NCBI GenBank assembly: GCA_003223025.1 | Contig: QHXR01000018.1 | Coordinates: 19,389-83,388, forward strand | Source: Acidobacteriota bacterium | Lineage (GTDB): Bacteria; Acidobacteriota; Blastocatellia; Pyrinomonadales; Pyrinomonadaceae | DNA: 64,000 nt | Direction of reading: 5' to 3' | In this document: positions 26,201-33,932 of the stretch, in pieces | Position numbering within the stretch: the stretch's first letter is position 1 | How the letters are laid out: the number at the start of each line of letters is the position of its first letter | Position numbers and translations under genes: made by a program | The notes under the pieces: generated by a model | What the model saw: only the letters and a program-made list of their open reading frames with translations | What the model was told of the DNA's origin: nothing | Databases searched by the model: none

Positions 26201-26696
26201 CACCCGAAAGTCGGATCCATTCCGGCACGACCCAGTCGAGCTGCGAGATGTTTCGTTTGAGCGATGTGAGACTCGAGTCGTCCCAGTTGACGTAAAACCC
26301 GACGGCAAGCGGATGAGCCGGAGGTGCCGTAGCGGATCCCGGTTCCGACGCGGCAAGCATTTCACGTCGCGCGCGGTTTTCGATCTTTGCTTCATCCCGC
26401 TTCTGCTTTTCACGTTTTGCGTGATCGGTCGCCTGCTTCAGTGACGCATCTTTTTTCGAGAGCAAGGGATGCTCGGGAACGATGCCGGCAATGTCGTTCC
26501 TCTGGGGAAGCAACGCCGTAGGTTTCAGTCGTAACTGCGGAAGGAACGGATTGATCAGCACGCTCGCGATAAACAGCCCGGCGAATGTCGTTAAGACGGC
26601 GGTGACAGCGAGACCAGCGTAAGTTAAGAAACGGCTTCGACGACCTTTCGCATCGAAGAAAACGGGAGTCCGTGATTGAGGGTTTTCAGTGTTCAA
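23205..26696 (-). CDS. Trimodular GH18-like / polysaccharide deacetylase / GT2 membrane protein
   Basis: One 1163-residue polypeptide with three enzyme modules. A membrane anchor at 26-50 is followed by a charged coiled-coil-like linker (82-115). A GH18-like domain spans about 128-440, where GGLTIDIEE keeps D240 and E242 of the D-x-x-D-x-D-x-E motif but has Gly/Thr at the first two Asp positions. The NodB deacetylase domain (about 500-715) has TFDDGPD (511-517) and HSFTH (564-568), the metal ligands. A membrane span at 742-775 leads to a processive GT2: VVDDGS (825-830), DAD (878-880), EDQD (969-972) and QRFRW (1006-1010), then C-terminal spans. Together these would polymerise, deacetylate and trim a beta-linked GlcNAc-type polysaccharide, comparable to PgaB plus PgaC of PNAG synthesis. 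The product is inferred, not shown. Confidence 0.88.
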   Translation of the reverse strand: MNTENPQSRTPVFFDAKGRRSRFLTYAGLAVTAVLTTFAGLFIASVLINPFLPQLRLKPTALLPQRNDIAGIVPEHPLLSKKDASLKQATDHAKREKQKRDEAKIENRARREMLAASEPGSATAPPAHPLAVGFYVNWDDSSLTSLKRNISQLDWVVPEWIRLSGDEKNPLVVDVDQQAMDLIRDQKPHVAILPLVQNYKNEQWNVELLKSISTDERRHALIRSLLDVIEKNKFGGLTIDIEEVPESQQANLYMFVSDLHREFQTRGLILAQAVPFDDPAWNYKAFSNITDYLMLMGYDQHWSTGEAGPVAGQDWFDGGLKKRMAELPSAKTILCIGNYGYNWSDDGGEAVTETFQESLITAKESLDGPTQIKFDPVSKNPYYKYDEEDGTSHTVWFLDAVTAIGEINDARRYNIAGVALWRLGSEDPSLWKVFGVEGQLSPSDLSTIKYEYDVDFDGTGEILQVKSIPQDGSRDILVDESGSVTREIYQQIPSSYVVQRTGDKPGKIALTFDDGPDPRWTPQILDILKTENVKATFFIVGENGQENPDLLRRIVAEGHEIGNHSFTHPNLGEVPSEIVDLEMNTTQRLIESVTGRSTRLFRAPYFGDAEPRTPEQVEPTVVAQNLGYISVGLHLDADDWKLTNDDGTPHTSDQMVNEVLEAAKVTTPEERGSIVLMHDSGGDRSATVEALPKLIHELRSRGFEFTTVADLADITPEQAMPFVKEDQSFYTRADGFVFYSASLGSWLIRWLFVLGIVLGIGRMTLIGILALTQYLRSKRRERIHFGESFEPLVSVVVPAYNEHKVICRTIDSLLASDYPKMEIIVVDDGSSDETYRIAVEHFGHRSDVSILTKPNGGKAEALNLGLRRAKGEIVVALDADTIFAPGTISALAHRFADETVGAIAGNAKVGNRVNLVTRWQALEYVTSQNFDRRAFSTLNCITVVPGAVGAWRRSLLEQIGGFSSGTLAEDQDLTIEVRKLNYHVGYEENAIAYTEAPDTLKDLAKQRFRWSFGTLQCMWKHRDALLNPKYGTLGFIAMPNVWIFQVFFPLISPLMDLMFIGTLVSALIGVLEHQREYAHTPTNLNQVVFYYALFLAVDWIGAFLAFMMEKSEDKRLLWRLLFQRFGYRQVMYWVMVKSVFTAARGAIVGWGKLERKATVEVRA

Positions 26697-26773
26697 TTTT
26701 GAGGAGAGACATTCATTAATTAACCAGAAGTTGAGAACAGCGTTTGATACGAAGCGTCGGAGGGAAAAGTTTT

Positions 26774-27567
26774 GCGGCTGAGCCGCCCGATGAGCGGAAA
26801 GGCTTCTCTTGCGGCTGAGCCGCCCGATGAGCGGAAAGGCTTTGCCTTTCCGTCGAATCTCCCCAAAAACCTAGGAGGCTCCGCCTCCGAATTTAGAATA
26901 ATTAAAGATTTCTATATTTAGTCCAACGTAAAATCTTCGCAGGTCTTCCACTATGCGAATTTCAATAGATACTCCCGTCTATTTTTTCACCTCAGTAGCG
27001 CACGACCGTCTCCCGATCTTCCGAACGGACAAACTCAAAAAGATTGCCGCCGATGCGTTCGCCGAAGCGAGAAAGTCAGCCGAGCTATTGATTCTCGCCT
27101 ACGTGATCATGCCCGATCACTACCACATCATCGCCGGCGGAAATCGCGAGCCGTCAGACGCCCTGAGATACTTGAATGGAATTAGTGCCAAGCGCATTCT
27201 CGATCATTTGAAAGAAAACGCGCCAGCGTCGCTCGAGAAACTGAAAATGTTCGAAAAGAAGCGCGGCTATAAACATTCCGTTTGGGAACATCACTCCGAT
27301 ACGTTTTTAATAACAAGTGAATCTATGTTGATGGATAAGGCGCATTACATTCACCAGAATCCGGTGAAGGCAGGATTGGTAGAGCATCCGGATGATTATC
27401 TTTATTCGAGTTCCCGGATTTGGAATAAGAGAGCTCTGGAGGATGAGCCTCTAAAAATGGATTTAGACCAGATAGACTGGCGTCGATCATGAAGGGAGGC
27501 GTAGCCTCCGAGTTTTAAGACTCGACGGAAAGGCAAAGCCTTTCCGCTCATCGGGCGGCACAGCCGT
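26774..27567 (+). mobile_element. RAYT element: tyrosine transposase between mirror-image REP arms
   Basis: The transposase gene is framed by related repeats in opposite orientation. On the left, GCGGCTGAGCCGCCCGATGA occurs twice (26774 and 26811). It is followed by the hairpin CGGAAAGGCTTTGCCTTTCC (26832) and GGAGGCTCCGCCTCC (about 26874). On the right come GGAGGCGTAGCCTCC (27495), CGGAAAGGCAAAGCCTTTCC (27526) and CATCGGGCGG (about 27549), that is, the same blocks in reverse order and complement. This is the organisation of an autonomous REP/RAYT unit. No target-site duplication was identified. Confidence 0.8.
26953..27492 (+). CDS. REP-associated tyrosine transposase (IS200/Y1 family, RAYT)
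   Basis: A 179-residue Y1 HUH nuclease that acts on single-stranded REP hairpins. It opens with YFFTSVAHDRLPIFRTD and carries the HUH-type motif MPDHYHII (53-60; His56 and His58, with Tyr between where a bulky hydrophobic residue is usual). The likely nucleophile is Tyr132 in HYIHQNPVKAGLV, the RAYT signature. WEHHSDTFLI (111-120) lies between. Length is normal for RAYTs and the frame is intact, so it may be active. The flanking mirror-image REP arms are its probable substrate; whether it mobilises the other repeat families here is unknown. Confidence 0.92.
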   Translation: MRISIDTPVYFFTSVAHDRLPIFRTDKLKKIAADAFAEARKSAELLILAYVIMPDHYHIIAGGNREPSDALRYLNGISAKRILDHLKENAPASLEKLKMFEKKRGYKHSVWEHHSDTFLITSESMLMDKAHYIHQNPVKAGLVEHPDDYLYSSSRIWNKRALEDEPLKMDLDQIDWRRS

Positions 27568-27592
27568 AAGAAAACTCTGAGTGTAATCTTGT

Positions 27593-28441
27593 TCAGGGAA
27601 CTGTAATCGTCTTTGTAACTACCTTGCCCACAACACCAGCGCCGTCGTCGACGCCAGCACTCAGTGAATAGGTTCCGGCAATAGCTTCAGACAGGTCCCA
27701 CACCACATTTGCGCCGACACCGATAATTCTTCCCGCTGTAACTTTGTAGTTGTAGGTAAGCACATCGTTTTCCGGATCCATGGCTGTCGTTTTGACGCTG
27801 AATTGCCGTGCACCGGAATCGAGAATCTCAACGTCAACAACATTGGCATACATATTCCGAAGGATGCATATGTACTTTGGCTGTGGATCTCGTTTCCATT
27901 CAACTTTCGAATAGTATTCTTGTATCTTCTCGTCTCGACAGAGAAGAGCGTTACTCGAGCGGGACGGGAAGAACATTATCGAGTCGACATCGTCATCGTC
28001 GCCACTGGTCGTTACGGCTATCCCTTCGCTCTTGTTGTAGTAAATGTGGTAATCGTTCCTCCCTCGATACAGCCGGCCTTTCCTCAATCGCACGCCGCCG
28101 AGATCTAACTGCTTTACTGTTAAATCGTCCCTCGGTAAAACTTTTACGATGACGGCTTTCCCTTCGCCAACATTCCAGTCGTCTGAATTGACGCCGAATG
28201 CTTCGCTATCGGTGCAGTGACCGCTGGAATAAGAGACCTCAATGCGGCTGCTCGGAAGCGAGAATACTTTCTGTCCATACATGAACGGAGACGTATTACC
28301 GAAAACCTCTGTGAGGTCTGTTGCTGTCGCTTCCAGGAGTTTGATGCTTTTAGCTTTTGCCAGATCTTCAGAGAGGGTTTGCGCCTTGGCAAAATTTACA
28401 AAGGAAAGGACTACACAAATGACAAGTAGGCGCCGCTTCAT
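27593..28441 (-). CDS. Secreted protein with C-terminal Ig-like domain
   Basis: About 282 residues. Signal peptide MKRRLLVICVVLSFVNFAKA, then a domain with SIKLLEATATDLTEVFGNTS and WNVGEGKAVIVKVLPRDDLT of unknown family. The C-terminal 75 residues (VKTTAMDPENDVLTYNYKVT and GTYSLSAGVDDGAGVVGK) look like a PKD/cadherin-type Ig-like fold with DPENDVL as the turn. An alternative start at 28456 would add 5 residues. It follows lepA on the same strand by about 20 bases and may be read through from it. Function unknown; probably periplasmic or surface. Confidence 0.72.
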   Translation of the reverse strand: MKRRLLVICVVLSFVNFAKAQTLSEDLAKAKSIKLLEATATDLTEVFGNTSPFMYGQKVFSLPSSRIEVSYSSGHCTDSEAFGVNSDDWNVGEGKAVIVKVLPRDDLTVKQLDLGGVRLRKGRLYRGRNDYHIYYNKSEGIAVTTSGDDDDVDSIMFFPSRSSNALLCRDEKIQEYYSKVEWKRDPQPKYICILRNMYANVVDVEILDSGARQFSVKTTAMDPENDVLTYNYKVTAGRIIGVGANVVWDLSEAIAGTYSLSAGVDDGAGVVGKVVTKTITVP

Positions 28442-28460
28442 TTCGTTGACGGCCATTTTA

Positions 28461-30263
28461 TCAGCTTTCGTTAACCTTGAGAACGGCTAAGAAAGCTTCC
28501 TGCGGAATCTCCACGCGTCCGACTTTCTTCATCCGCTTCTTTCCTTCTTTCTGCTTCTCTAACAGTTTGCGTTTGCGCGAGATGTCGCCGCCGTAGCATT
28601 TGGCGATGACGTTTTTGCCCATGGCTTTTACAGTTTCGCGGGCGATGACTTTGTTGCCGATGGCGGCTTGGATGGCGACTTCGAACATCTGTCGAGGGAT
28701 GAGCTCTTTCATCTTCGCGGTGAGAAGGCGGCCCTTCGTCGTTGCAGTATCGGTGTGCAGGATCAGAGAGAGTGCGTCGACCGGTTCGCCGGAGACGAGA
28801 ACGTCGAGCTTGACGAGCTTACTCGCTTGATAACCCGAGAGATGATAGTCGAGCGATGCGTAGCCGCGCGAGACGGATTTCAGACGATCGTAAAAATCGA
28901 GGACGATCTCATTCAACGGCAATTCATAGACGAGCATCACGCGATCTTTCGTCACGTACTCAAACTTTTTCTGCACGCCTCGTTTCTCGTCGAGCAGCGG
29001 CAGGATGCCTCCGAGAAATGTGTCGTTCGTCAGGATCGTCGCTTCGATGAAAGGCTCTTCGATCGTCACGATGCGTCCGGTGTCGGGCATCTTTGATGGC
29101 GAATCGATCTCGGCGACCGCGCCGTCGGTCGTCGTCACTCGATATCGCACACCGGGTGCGGTCGTGATCAGATCGAGATTGAATTCGCGTTCGAGGCGCT
29201 CCTGGATGATCTCCATGTGGAGCAAGCCAAGAAATCCGCAGCGGAATCCGAAACCGAGTGCGGTCGATGATTCCGGCTCAAAGAAAAACGAAGCGTCGTT
29301 CAGGCGAAGCTTCTCCATCGCGTCGCGAAGATCTTCGTACTGCGCCGAATCGGTCGGATACAAACCGGCGAAGACCATCGGCTTCACTTCCTGGAATCCG
29401 GGAAACGGTTTGTCGACCGGACGTGCGGCCTCGGTGATCGTGTCACCGATCTGCACATCGGCGACGGTCTTGATCGACGCGGTCAGGAATCCGACTTCGC
29501 CCGGGCCGAGCTCGGCGATCGGCGTCGGACGCGGTCGATTCACACCGATCATTTCAGTTAAATACTCGCGACCCGTGTTGAAGAATTTGATCTTCGTTCC
29601 TTTCTTGATCGTGCCGTCGATGATGCGGAAAAGAACGATGACGCCGCGATACGAGTCGTACCAACTGTCGAAAATCAGCGCCTTCAAAGGCGCGTTTCGA
29701 TCGCCTTTCGGTGCCGGGACTTTCGCAACGATCGCTTCGAGAACTTCTTCTACACCAAGACCAGTCTTCGCTGAAGTCAGAACAGCCTCGCTCGCATCCA
29801 GCCCGATGATGTTCTCGATCTGCTCCTTGATGCGATCAGGCTCGGCCGACGGCAGATCGATCTTATTCAACACCGGAATGAGCTCGAGATCGTTCTGGAT
29901 CGCGAGATACGTGTTTGCGAGAGTCTGTGCTTCGACGCCTTGCGACGCATCCACGACAAGCAGAGCTCCTTCGCACGCCGACAGCGATCGAGAGACTTCG
30001 TAACTAAAATCGACGTGTCCGGGCGTGTCGATCAGATTCAAAATGTACGCCTTTCCATCTTTGGCCTTGTAATCCAGCCGGACCGCGTGGGACTTGATCG
30101 TGATGCCGCGCTCGCGCTCGAGGTCCATGTTATCGAGCATCTGCGCTTCCATATCGCGATCCGCGACGGCTCCGGTGAGTTGCAGGATACGGTCGGCGAG
30201 CGTGGACTTGCCGTGGTCGATGTGGGCGATTATCGAAAAATTTCTAATGTTGTCAGTCTTCAT
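28461..30263 (-). CDS. lepA: Elongation factor 4 (LepA)
   Basis: A 600-residue translational GTPase that back-translocates or rescues stalled ribosomes. G1 is AHIDHGKST (13-21), G3 is DTPGHVDF and G4 is NKID. The C-terminal domain has [20 protein letters not shown] and the LepA-specific basic end ([20 protein letters not shown], then [18 protein letters not shown]). Length equals the family norm. ATG 30263 directly starts the conserved [15 protein letters not shown]. The leader region upstream contains a palindromic element at 30326-30472. A long open frame on the other strand is its shadow. Confidence 0.97.
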   Translation of the reverse strand: MKTDNIRNFSIIAHIDHGKSTLADRILQLTGAVADRDMEAQMLDNMDLERERGITIKSHAVRLDYKAKDGKAYILNLIDTPGHVDFSYEVSRSLSACEGALLVVDASQGVEAQTLANTYLAIQNDLELIPVLNKIDLPSAEPDRIKEQIENIIGLDASEAVLTSAKTGLGVEEVLEAIVAKVPAPKGDRNAPLKALIFDSWYDSYRGVIVLFRIIDGTIKKGTKIKFFNTGREYLTEMIGVNRPRPTPIAELGPGEVGFLTASIKTVADVQIGDTITEAARPVDKPFPGFQEVKPMVFAGLYPTDSAQYEDLRDAMEKLRLNDASFFFEPESSTALGFGFRCGFLGLLHMEIIQERLEREFNLDLITTAPGVRYRVTTTDGAVAEIDSPSKMPDTGRIVTIEEPFIEATILTNDTFLGGILPLLDEKRGVQKKFEYVTKDRVMLVYELPLNEIVLDFYDRLKSVSRGYASLDYHLSGYQASKLVKLDVLVSGEPVDALSLILHTDTATTKGRLLTAKMKELIPRQMFEVAIQAAIGNKVIARETVKAMGKNVIAKCYGGDISRKRKLLEKQKEGKKRMKKVGRVEIPQEAFLAVLKVNES

Positions 30264-30325
30264 CGGGCAAAAAACGAATAATTACCTTATCAAAACGACG
30301 GCGGTTACGCATTGTGGGGTCACGC

Positions 30326-30472
30326 GCCAACGGACTGGACCGCAGGCAGCCTGCCTGCACGACATCGCCGCTTCGGCCGATGTCGCACCTCTATATTGTC
30401 GAACCATCATCCGACCTCGCCCTCGGAAGCCTCGGCGAGCAGGCAGGCTGCCTGCGGTCCAGTCCGCTGGCG
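30326..30472. repeat. Cloverleaf palindrome, ACTGGACCGCAGGC family
   Basis: Outer arms CGCCAACGGACTGGACCGCA at the left and GCGGTCCAGTCCGCTGGCG at the right continue through GGCAGCCTGCCTGC. Inside are two further hairpins: ACATCGCCGCTTCGG/CCGATGT (30362-30383) and CTCGCC-GGCGAG (30416-30439). The predicted shape is a stem with two side hairpins. It takes up half of the 309-base gap between lepA and the ytxH-like gene. Same family: 16333, 35158, 37530 and 53111. Confidence 0.85.
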
Positions 30473-30491
30473 CCTCCTCCTCATGCAAACT

Positions 30492-30521
30492 CTGTCCTAA
30501 ATCGTGAATCTTTGCTATAGT
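30492..30521 (+). promoter_or_regulatory. Candidate sigma-70 promoter with extended -10
   Basis: TGCTATAGT (30513-30521) is an extended -10 box about 50 bases before the ytxH-like start. The -35 candidate TGTCCT (about 30493-30498) is weak, which is tolerated with an extended -10. Not supported by any other data. Confidence 0.35.
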
Positions 30522-30572
30522 TTGGTTCACAGACATATACGATTATTCGCTTTATTACGATAGGAGCCTATT

Positions 30573-31007
30573 ATGAGAAACGATTACAGCAGAGACGATT
30601 CAAACGTTACGACCAAACTTACATACTTGCTGATCGGTGGCGGCATCGGAGCGGTTATCGCCCTTTTGTTCGCACCTAAATCGGGTCAGGAGCTTCGCGA
30701 AGATATCGCAGACGTGACTCGAAAGGGTATTGAAAAAAGCAAGGAAACTGCGGCTCAGTTGCAGGAACGCGCGGGCGAATACTACGAGGTCGGTCGCGAA
30801 AGAGCGAACGAGCTTTATCAGACGGCGCAGGAAAAGGCCGGCGAGTTGGGCGATAAAGCGAAGAGTGCGGCAGCACGCACAGCGAATCCGTTCACCGCGG
30901 CGGTCGAAGCCGGCAAGGAAGCATATGTCGCCGAGAAGCGTCGCAATGAATCAAAGGCGATCACCGAAGGGCGGCCGAGCTATCCGGTTGAGAAAGAAAA
31001 CAATTAG
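30573..31007 (+). CDS. YtxH domain protein
   Basis: A 144-residue membrane-anchored protein. One span, LTYLLIGGGIGAVIALLFAP (15-34), is followed by KSGQELREDI, the YtxH family signature. The rest is a long amphipathic, Lys/Glu/Ala-rich helix (about 45-105) likely to be coiled coil, and a short tail. Family members are small envelope stress proteins of unknown mechanism. A good ribosome site (TAGGAG) precedes ATG 30573. The next gene, 3 bases away, encodes a DUF948-like protein, matching the ytxG-ytxH pairing known in Bacillus. Confidence 0.88.
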   Translation: MRNDYSRDDSNVTTKLTYLLIGGGIGAVIALLFAPKSGQELREDIADVTRKGIEKSKETAAQLQERAGEYYEVGRERANELYQTAQEKAGELGDKAKSAAARTANPFTAAVEAGKEAYVAEKRRNESKAITEGRPSYPVEKENN

Positions 31008-31010
31008 TCT

Positions 31011-31550
31011 ATGAATCAGAACGATCCGCAATTCTGGATGATGATCTCGTCGATCGTGATCGCGGTATGTTTTATCGTCATGGCCATCGCACTTATCGCG
31101 ATCGCGGTTATCGTTCGCCGCGTGGTCAAGACAGTCAACCGGCTCGAGGACAGGTTCGATCCGCTGCTCGTCAAAGTGAATGCGATGAGTGCTCAGGGTC
31201 AGGAGATCTCGGTTCATCTTAACGAGGTCTCAGCGAATCTCTCGACGGCGACCCGGCACTTGGCTGAATCGACCGAACTCATCAAGCAGGAAGTTGCCGA
31301 GCTGAGGGTGCTGGTTGGCGAGACTGCAATTACTGCGAAGGACAAGGTCGCTATGGTAAGCCAAACGATCGATCGAACGCACGATCAGGTCGTTGATACG
31401 ACGGAGTTTGTCCAGAGGAAAATCGTAGAACCGGCACGCGAGATCGCGGCTGTGATGGCCGGCGTGAAGAAAGGACTCGAGGTACTTTTCGCACCGGCGC
31501 CGAAGCCGATCGATCGAGCTTACATGGAAGACGAATTGTTTATCGGATAA
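31011..31550 (+). CDS. DUF948-like membrane protein (YtxG-like)
   Basis: A 179-residue protein with an N-terminal span (MMISSIVIAVCFIVMAIALI onward, about 10-36). A long helical domain follows with heptad-like spacing (VKTVNRLEDRFDPLLVKVNA, VSANLSTATRHLAESTELIK), resembling the DUF948 family and methyl-accepting-protein-like coiled coils. It ends with APKPIDRAYMEDELFIG. Likely partner of the YtxH-like protein in the inner membrane, with an envelope or stress role inferred from the pairing. A rho-independent terminator closes the two-gene operon. Confidence 0.78.
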   Translation: MNQNDPQFWMMISSIVIAVCFIVMAIALIAIAVIVRRVVKTVNRLEDRFDPLLVKVNAMSAQGQEISVHLNEVSANLSTATRHLAESTELIKQEVAELRVLVGETAITAKDKVAMVSQTIDRTHDQVVDTTEFVQRKIVEPAREIAAVMAGVKKGLEVLFAPAPKPIDRAYMEDELFIG

Positions 31551-31569
31551 CCGATAATACAATGTGATC

Positions 31570-31604
31570 AGAAGGGCCACCTGTTAACGGTGGCCTTCTT
31601 TTTT
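31570..31604 (+). terminator. Rho-independent terminator of the ytxH-ytxG-like operon
   Basis: AGAAGGGCCACC and GGTGGCCTTCT form a strong stem (one bulged G) around TGTTAAC, followed by TTTTT. It starts 20 bases after the stop codon. Confidence 0.88.
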
Positions 31605-31812
31605 GCCCGCGAATAAAGCGAAAGGGCGGAAAAGTATTGCCCGCGAAATACGCGAAAGGACGCGAAAAAGAAAAAGCTTGGCCCGCGAATAGCGCGAATG
31701 AACGCGGATAGGATTTCATTCGCCCTATTCGCGTTATTGGCGGGCAGTTCTTTTTTCGAGTCCTTTCGCGTATTTCGCGGGCAATTCGTTCCGTTATTCC
31801 ACGTTATTCCCG
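31605..31812. repeat. Nested inverted repeat, CCCGCGAAATACGCGAAAGG family, copy 2
   Basis: GCCCGCGAAATACGCGAAAG at 31639 is mirrored by CTTTCGCGTATTTCGCGGGC ending at 31782. A second, related pair (GCCCGCGAATAGCGCGAATG at 31681 and GCGTTATTGGCGGGC ending 31745) is nested inside. The 408-base gap 31551-31958 consists of the terminator, this element and an A/T-rich leader with several GAAT/ATTC words. Confidence 0.8.
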
Positions 31813-31958
31813 GGCCGTTTTCATTTGCTAGAGATTCCTGGCTTCTTCTTAATTCTTCCGAATATATCTGAATTACTTTGAATCGTTCTGGCGTTCTTTG
31901 ATAGGATGAGTGCTTCGACTCCATCTCTCCCAAGGATCAAATCGATAGGACAACAACT

Positions 31959-33794
31959 ATGTCTCGAAATATGACTAAGAGGTCCATGGCGCTCTTGTGC
32001 TTTGGAAGTCTGCTCCTCAGCAGCGGCATTTTCTCCTTCTGGACACCGGTCACTCACGCGAACCTCGTGGCGCAGACGATCCCGTTCACGCAGAACTGGA
32101 CGAACACGACTTTGATCACGGTCGATAACGACTGGAACGGTGTTCCCGGAATTATCGGATACTTCGGCGACACGCTAACGGCGGCGACCGGTGTAGATCC
32201 TCAAACAATCCTTGCGGACGGTTCGACCACGCCGCTCGGGCCTGGCGTGTGGGCGAACAGAAACGACCCTGATACCTTCCTTTCGGGCGGTGTAGGTGAA
32301 TTCGACGGGATAGCGAATCCTTCGATCGCACTAAACGGTTCGGGCACCGCCGACGCTCCGCATGTGGTGATCAACCTCAACGCGAGCGGCACCACTGCAA
32401 TCAACGTCGCGTACAATTTGCGCGATATCGATGCCTCCACGGACAATTCGATCCAGCCCTACGCACTTCAATACCGAATCGGAAATACCGGCAATTACAC
32501 GAACCTGCCGGCCGGGTTCGTCGCCGATGCGAGCGGTGGTCCGAGTCAGGCGACGCTTGTAACGCCTGTCAGTGTTGCGTTGCCAATGTCGTGTGAAAAC
32601 CAGCCTCTCGTCCAGTTACGAATCCTGACGACAAATGCCGTCGGGAACGACGAGTGGGTGGCCATCGACGACATAAATATTACCGGCACCGGCGGAGGTA
32701 CCACGCTACTTTCAGGAACCGGAATGGCGACGCCGAGTATGGTTGGCCCGGGACAGAATTCACTCCTGACTGTTTCTGTAACGCCGGCGTCGAGTCCGCC
32801 GAGCACTGGCATCGCCGTGTCGACGGACCTGTCCACAATTGGACTCTCGCCGACGCAGCCGATGTTCGACAACGGAACAAACGGCGACGTCACTCCCGGC
32901 GATAACATATTTTCATACCTGGTGACGGTACCCCTCGGGGCGACGAACGGAAATCGGAGTTTTCTTTCGACCATAACCGACGCGCAAATGCGGTCGGCGA
33001 CGACTTCGATCGCCTTGAACGTGTCCGCTCCTCGCGATCCGACCGAGCACATGGTGATGGGCAATCCGAGCGATGCGACGACGGATCCGAATCATCCGGA
33101 AAACTATCTTCTTCCAAAAGCTCAGTACGTGATGTCGTATCATCGCGATCGCGGAATTCCGAACTGGGTGTCCTGGCATCTCGACACGACCTGGATCGGC
33201 GACACGCCGCGGCAGGATGACTTCCGAAACGACCCGAGTCTTCCAGCGGGTTGGTATCAGGTGCAGAGTAATGATTATTCAGGTTCGGGATTCGATCGCG
33301 GGCATCACACGCCTTCCGGCGATCGAACATCGTCGGTGCCGGACAACTCGGCGACGTTCTTTATGACGAACATGATGCCGCAGGCGCCCGCAAATAATCA
33401 GGGACCATGGGAAGAGCTCGAAAGTTATTGCAGAACTCTGGTAACGCAGGGCAATGAACTCTACATCATCGCCGGCGGTGCGGGTCAGGGCGGAACGGGT
33501 TCGAATGGTGGTGTCACGAATACCGTCGCAGCGGGTCACGTCGTCGTGCCGGCCTATACATGGAAAGTGATAATCGTTCTACCGGTTGGTGCGAACGACG
33601 TCGATCGTGTTTTTAAAACGACTCGAACGATCGCCGTGATCATGCCGAACAATCAGAATATCGGGATCAACACACCGTGGCGAAATTTCCGCACGAGCGT
33701 TGACCGGGTCGAGAGTATGACCGGTTTGAATTTCTTCTCGAACGTCAGGCCGATGGTTCAGAACATTATTGAACACCGGATCGATACGCAGTAG
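31959..33794 (+). CDS. Secreted DNA/RNA non-specific endonuclease (NUC1 type)
   Basis: A 611-residue exported protein. Signal peptide to about residue 35 (THANL). Residues 40-245 form a beta-rich domain of unknown type with a Gly-rich end. Residues 246-355 resemble an Ig-like fold (TVSVTPASSPPSTGIAVSTD). The C-terminal nuclease (about 380-605) has the beta-beta-alpha metal motif FDRGHHTPSGDRT with catalytic His449, and N480 plus W484 in NNQGPWEELE, the Mg-binding region of the Serratia nuclease/EndoG family. It would cut DNA and RNA outside the cell for nutrient use or defence. A terminator follows at 33818. Confidence 0.9.
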   Translation: MSRNMTKRSMALLCFGSLLLSSGIFSFWTPVTHANLVAQTIPFTQNWTNTTLITVDNDWNGVPGIIGYFGDTLTAATGVDPQTILADGSTTPLGPGVWANRNDPDTFLSGGVGEFDGIANPSIALNGSGTADAPHVVINLNASGTTAINVAYNLRDIDASTDNSIQPYALQYRIGNTGNYTNLPAGFVADASGGPSQATLVTPVSVALPMSCENQPLVQLRILTTNAVGNDEWVAIDDINITGTGGGTTLLSGTGMATPSMVGPGQNSLLTVSVTPASSPPSTGIAVSTDLSTIGLSPTQPMFDNGTNGDVTPGDNIFSYLVTVPLGATNGNRSFLSTITDAQMRSATTSIALNVSAPRDPTEHMVMGNPSDATTDPNHPENYLLPKAQYVMSYHRDRGIPNWVSWHLDTTWIGDTPRQDDFRNDPSLPAGWYQVQSNDYSGSGFDRGHHTPSGDRTSSVPDNSATFFMTNMMPQAPANNQGPWEELESYCRTLVTQGNELYIIAGGAGQGGTGSNGGVTNTVAAGHVVVPAYTWKVIIVLPVGANDVDRVFKTTRTIAVIMPNNQNIGINTPWRNFRTSVDRVESMTGLNFFSNVRPMVQNIIEHRIDTQ

Positions 33795-33817
33795 ATTGAT
33801 CGATTATTTGGGTTGCA

Positions 33818-33847
33818 GAGGCTGTCTGAAAAGGCAGCCTTTTTTTA
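33818..33847 (+). terminator. Rho-independent terminator after the nuclease gene
   Basis: AGGCTG and CAGCCT pair around TCTGAAAAGG and are followed by seven T. It starts about 25 bases after the stop. Confidence 0.8.
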
Positions 33848-33867
33848 TTTGCGATCCGGATTTTTCA

Positions 33868-33905
33868 TTACCGAATTACGAAATTAATAATTACCAAATT
33901 AAATG
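33868..33905. repeat. A/T-rich repeat, AATTACGAAATT type
   Basis: ATTACCGAATTACGAAATTA followed by ATAATTACCAAATTAAATGG has the same words as the left half of the queG-moaA repeat at 52018-52112. It lies just outside the acpS 3' end. Confidence 0.5.
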
Positions 33906-33932
33906 GAATAAAAATTACGCTTGCGTCGCCGC

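Noticed and set aside
29005..30003. 332-residue open frame opposite lepA
   Set aside because: Ser/Arg-rich shadow produced by the codon bias of the highly conserved lepA gene.
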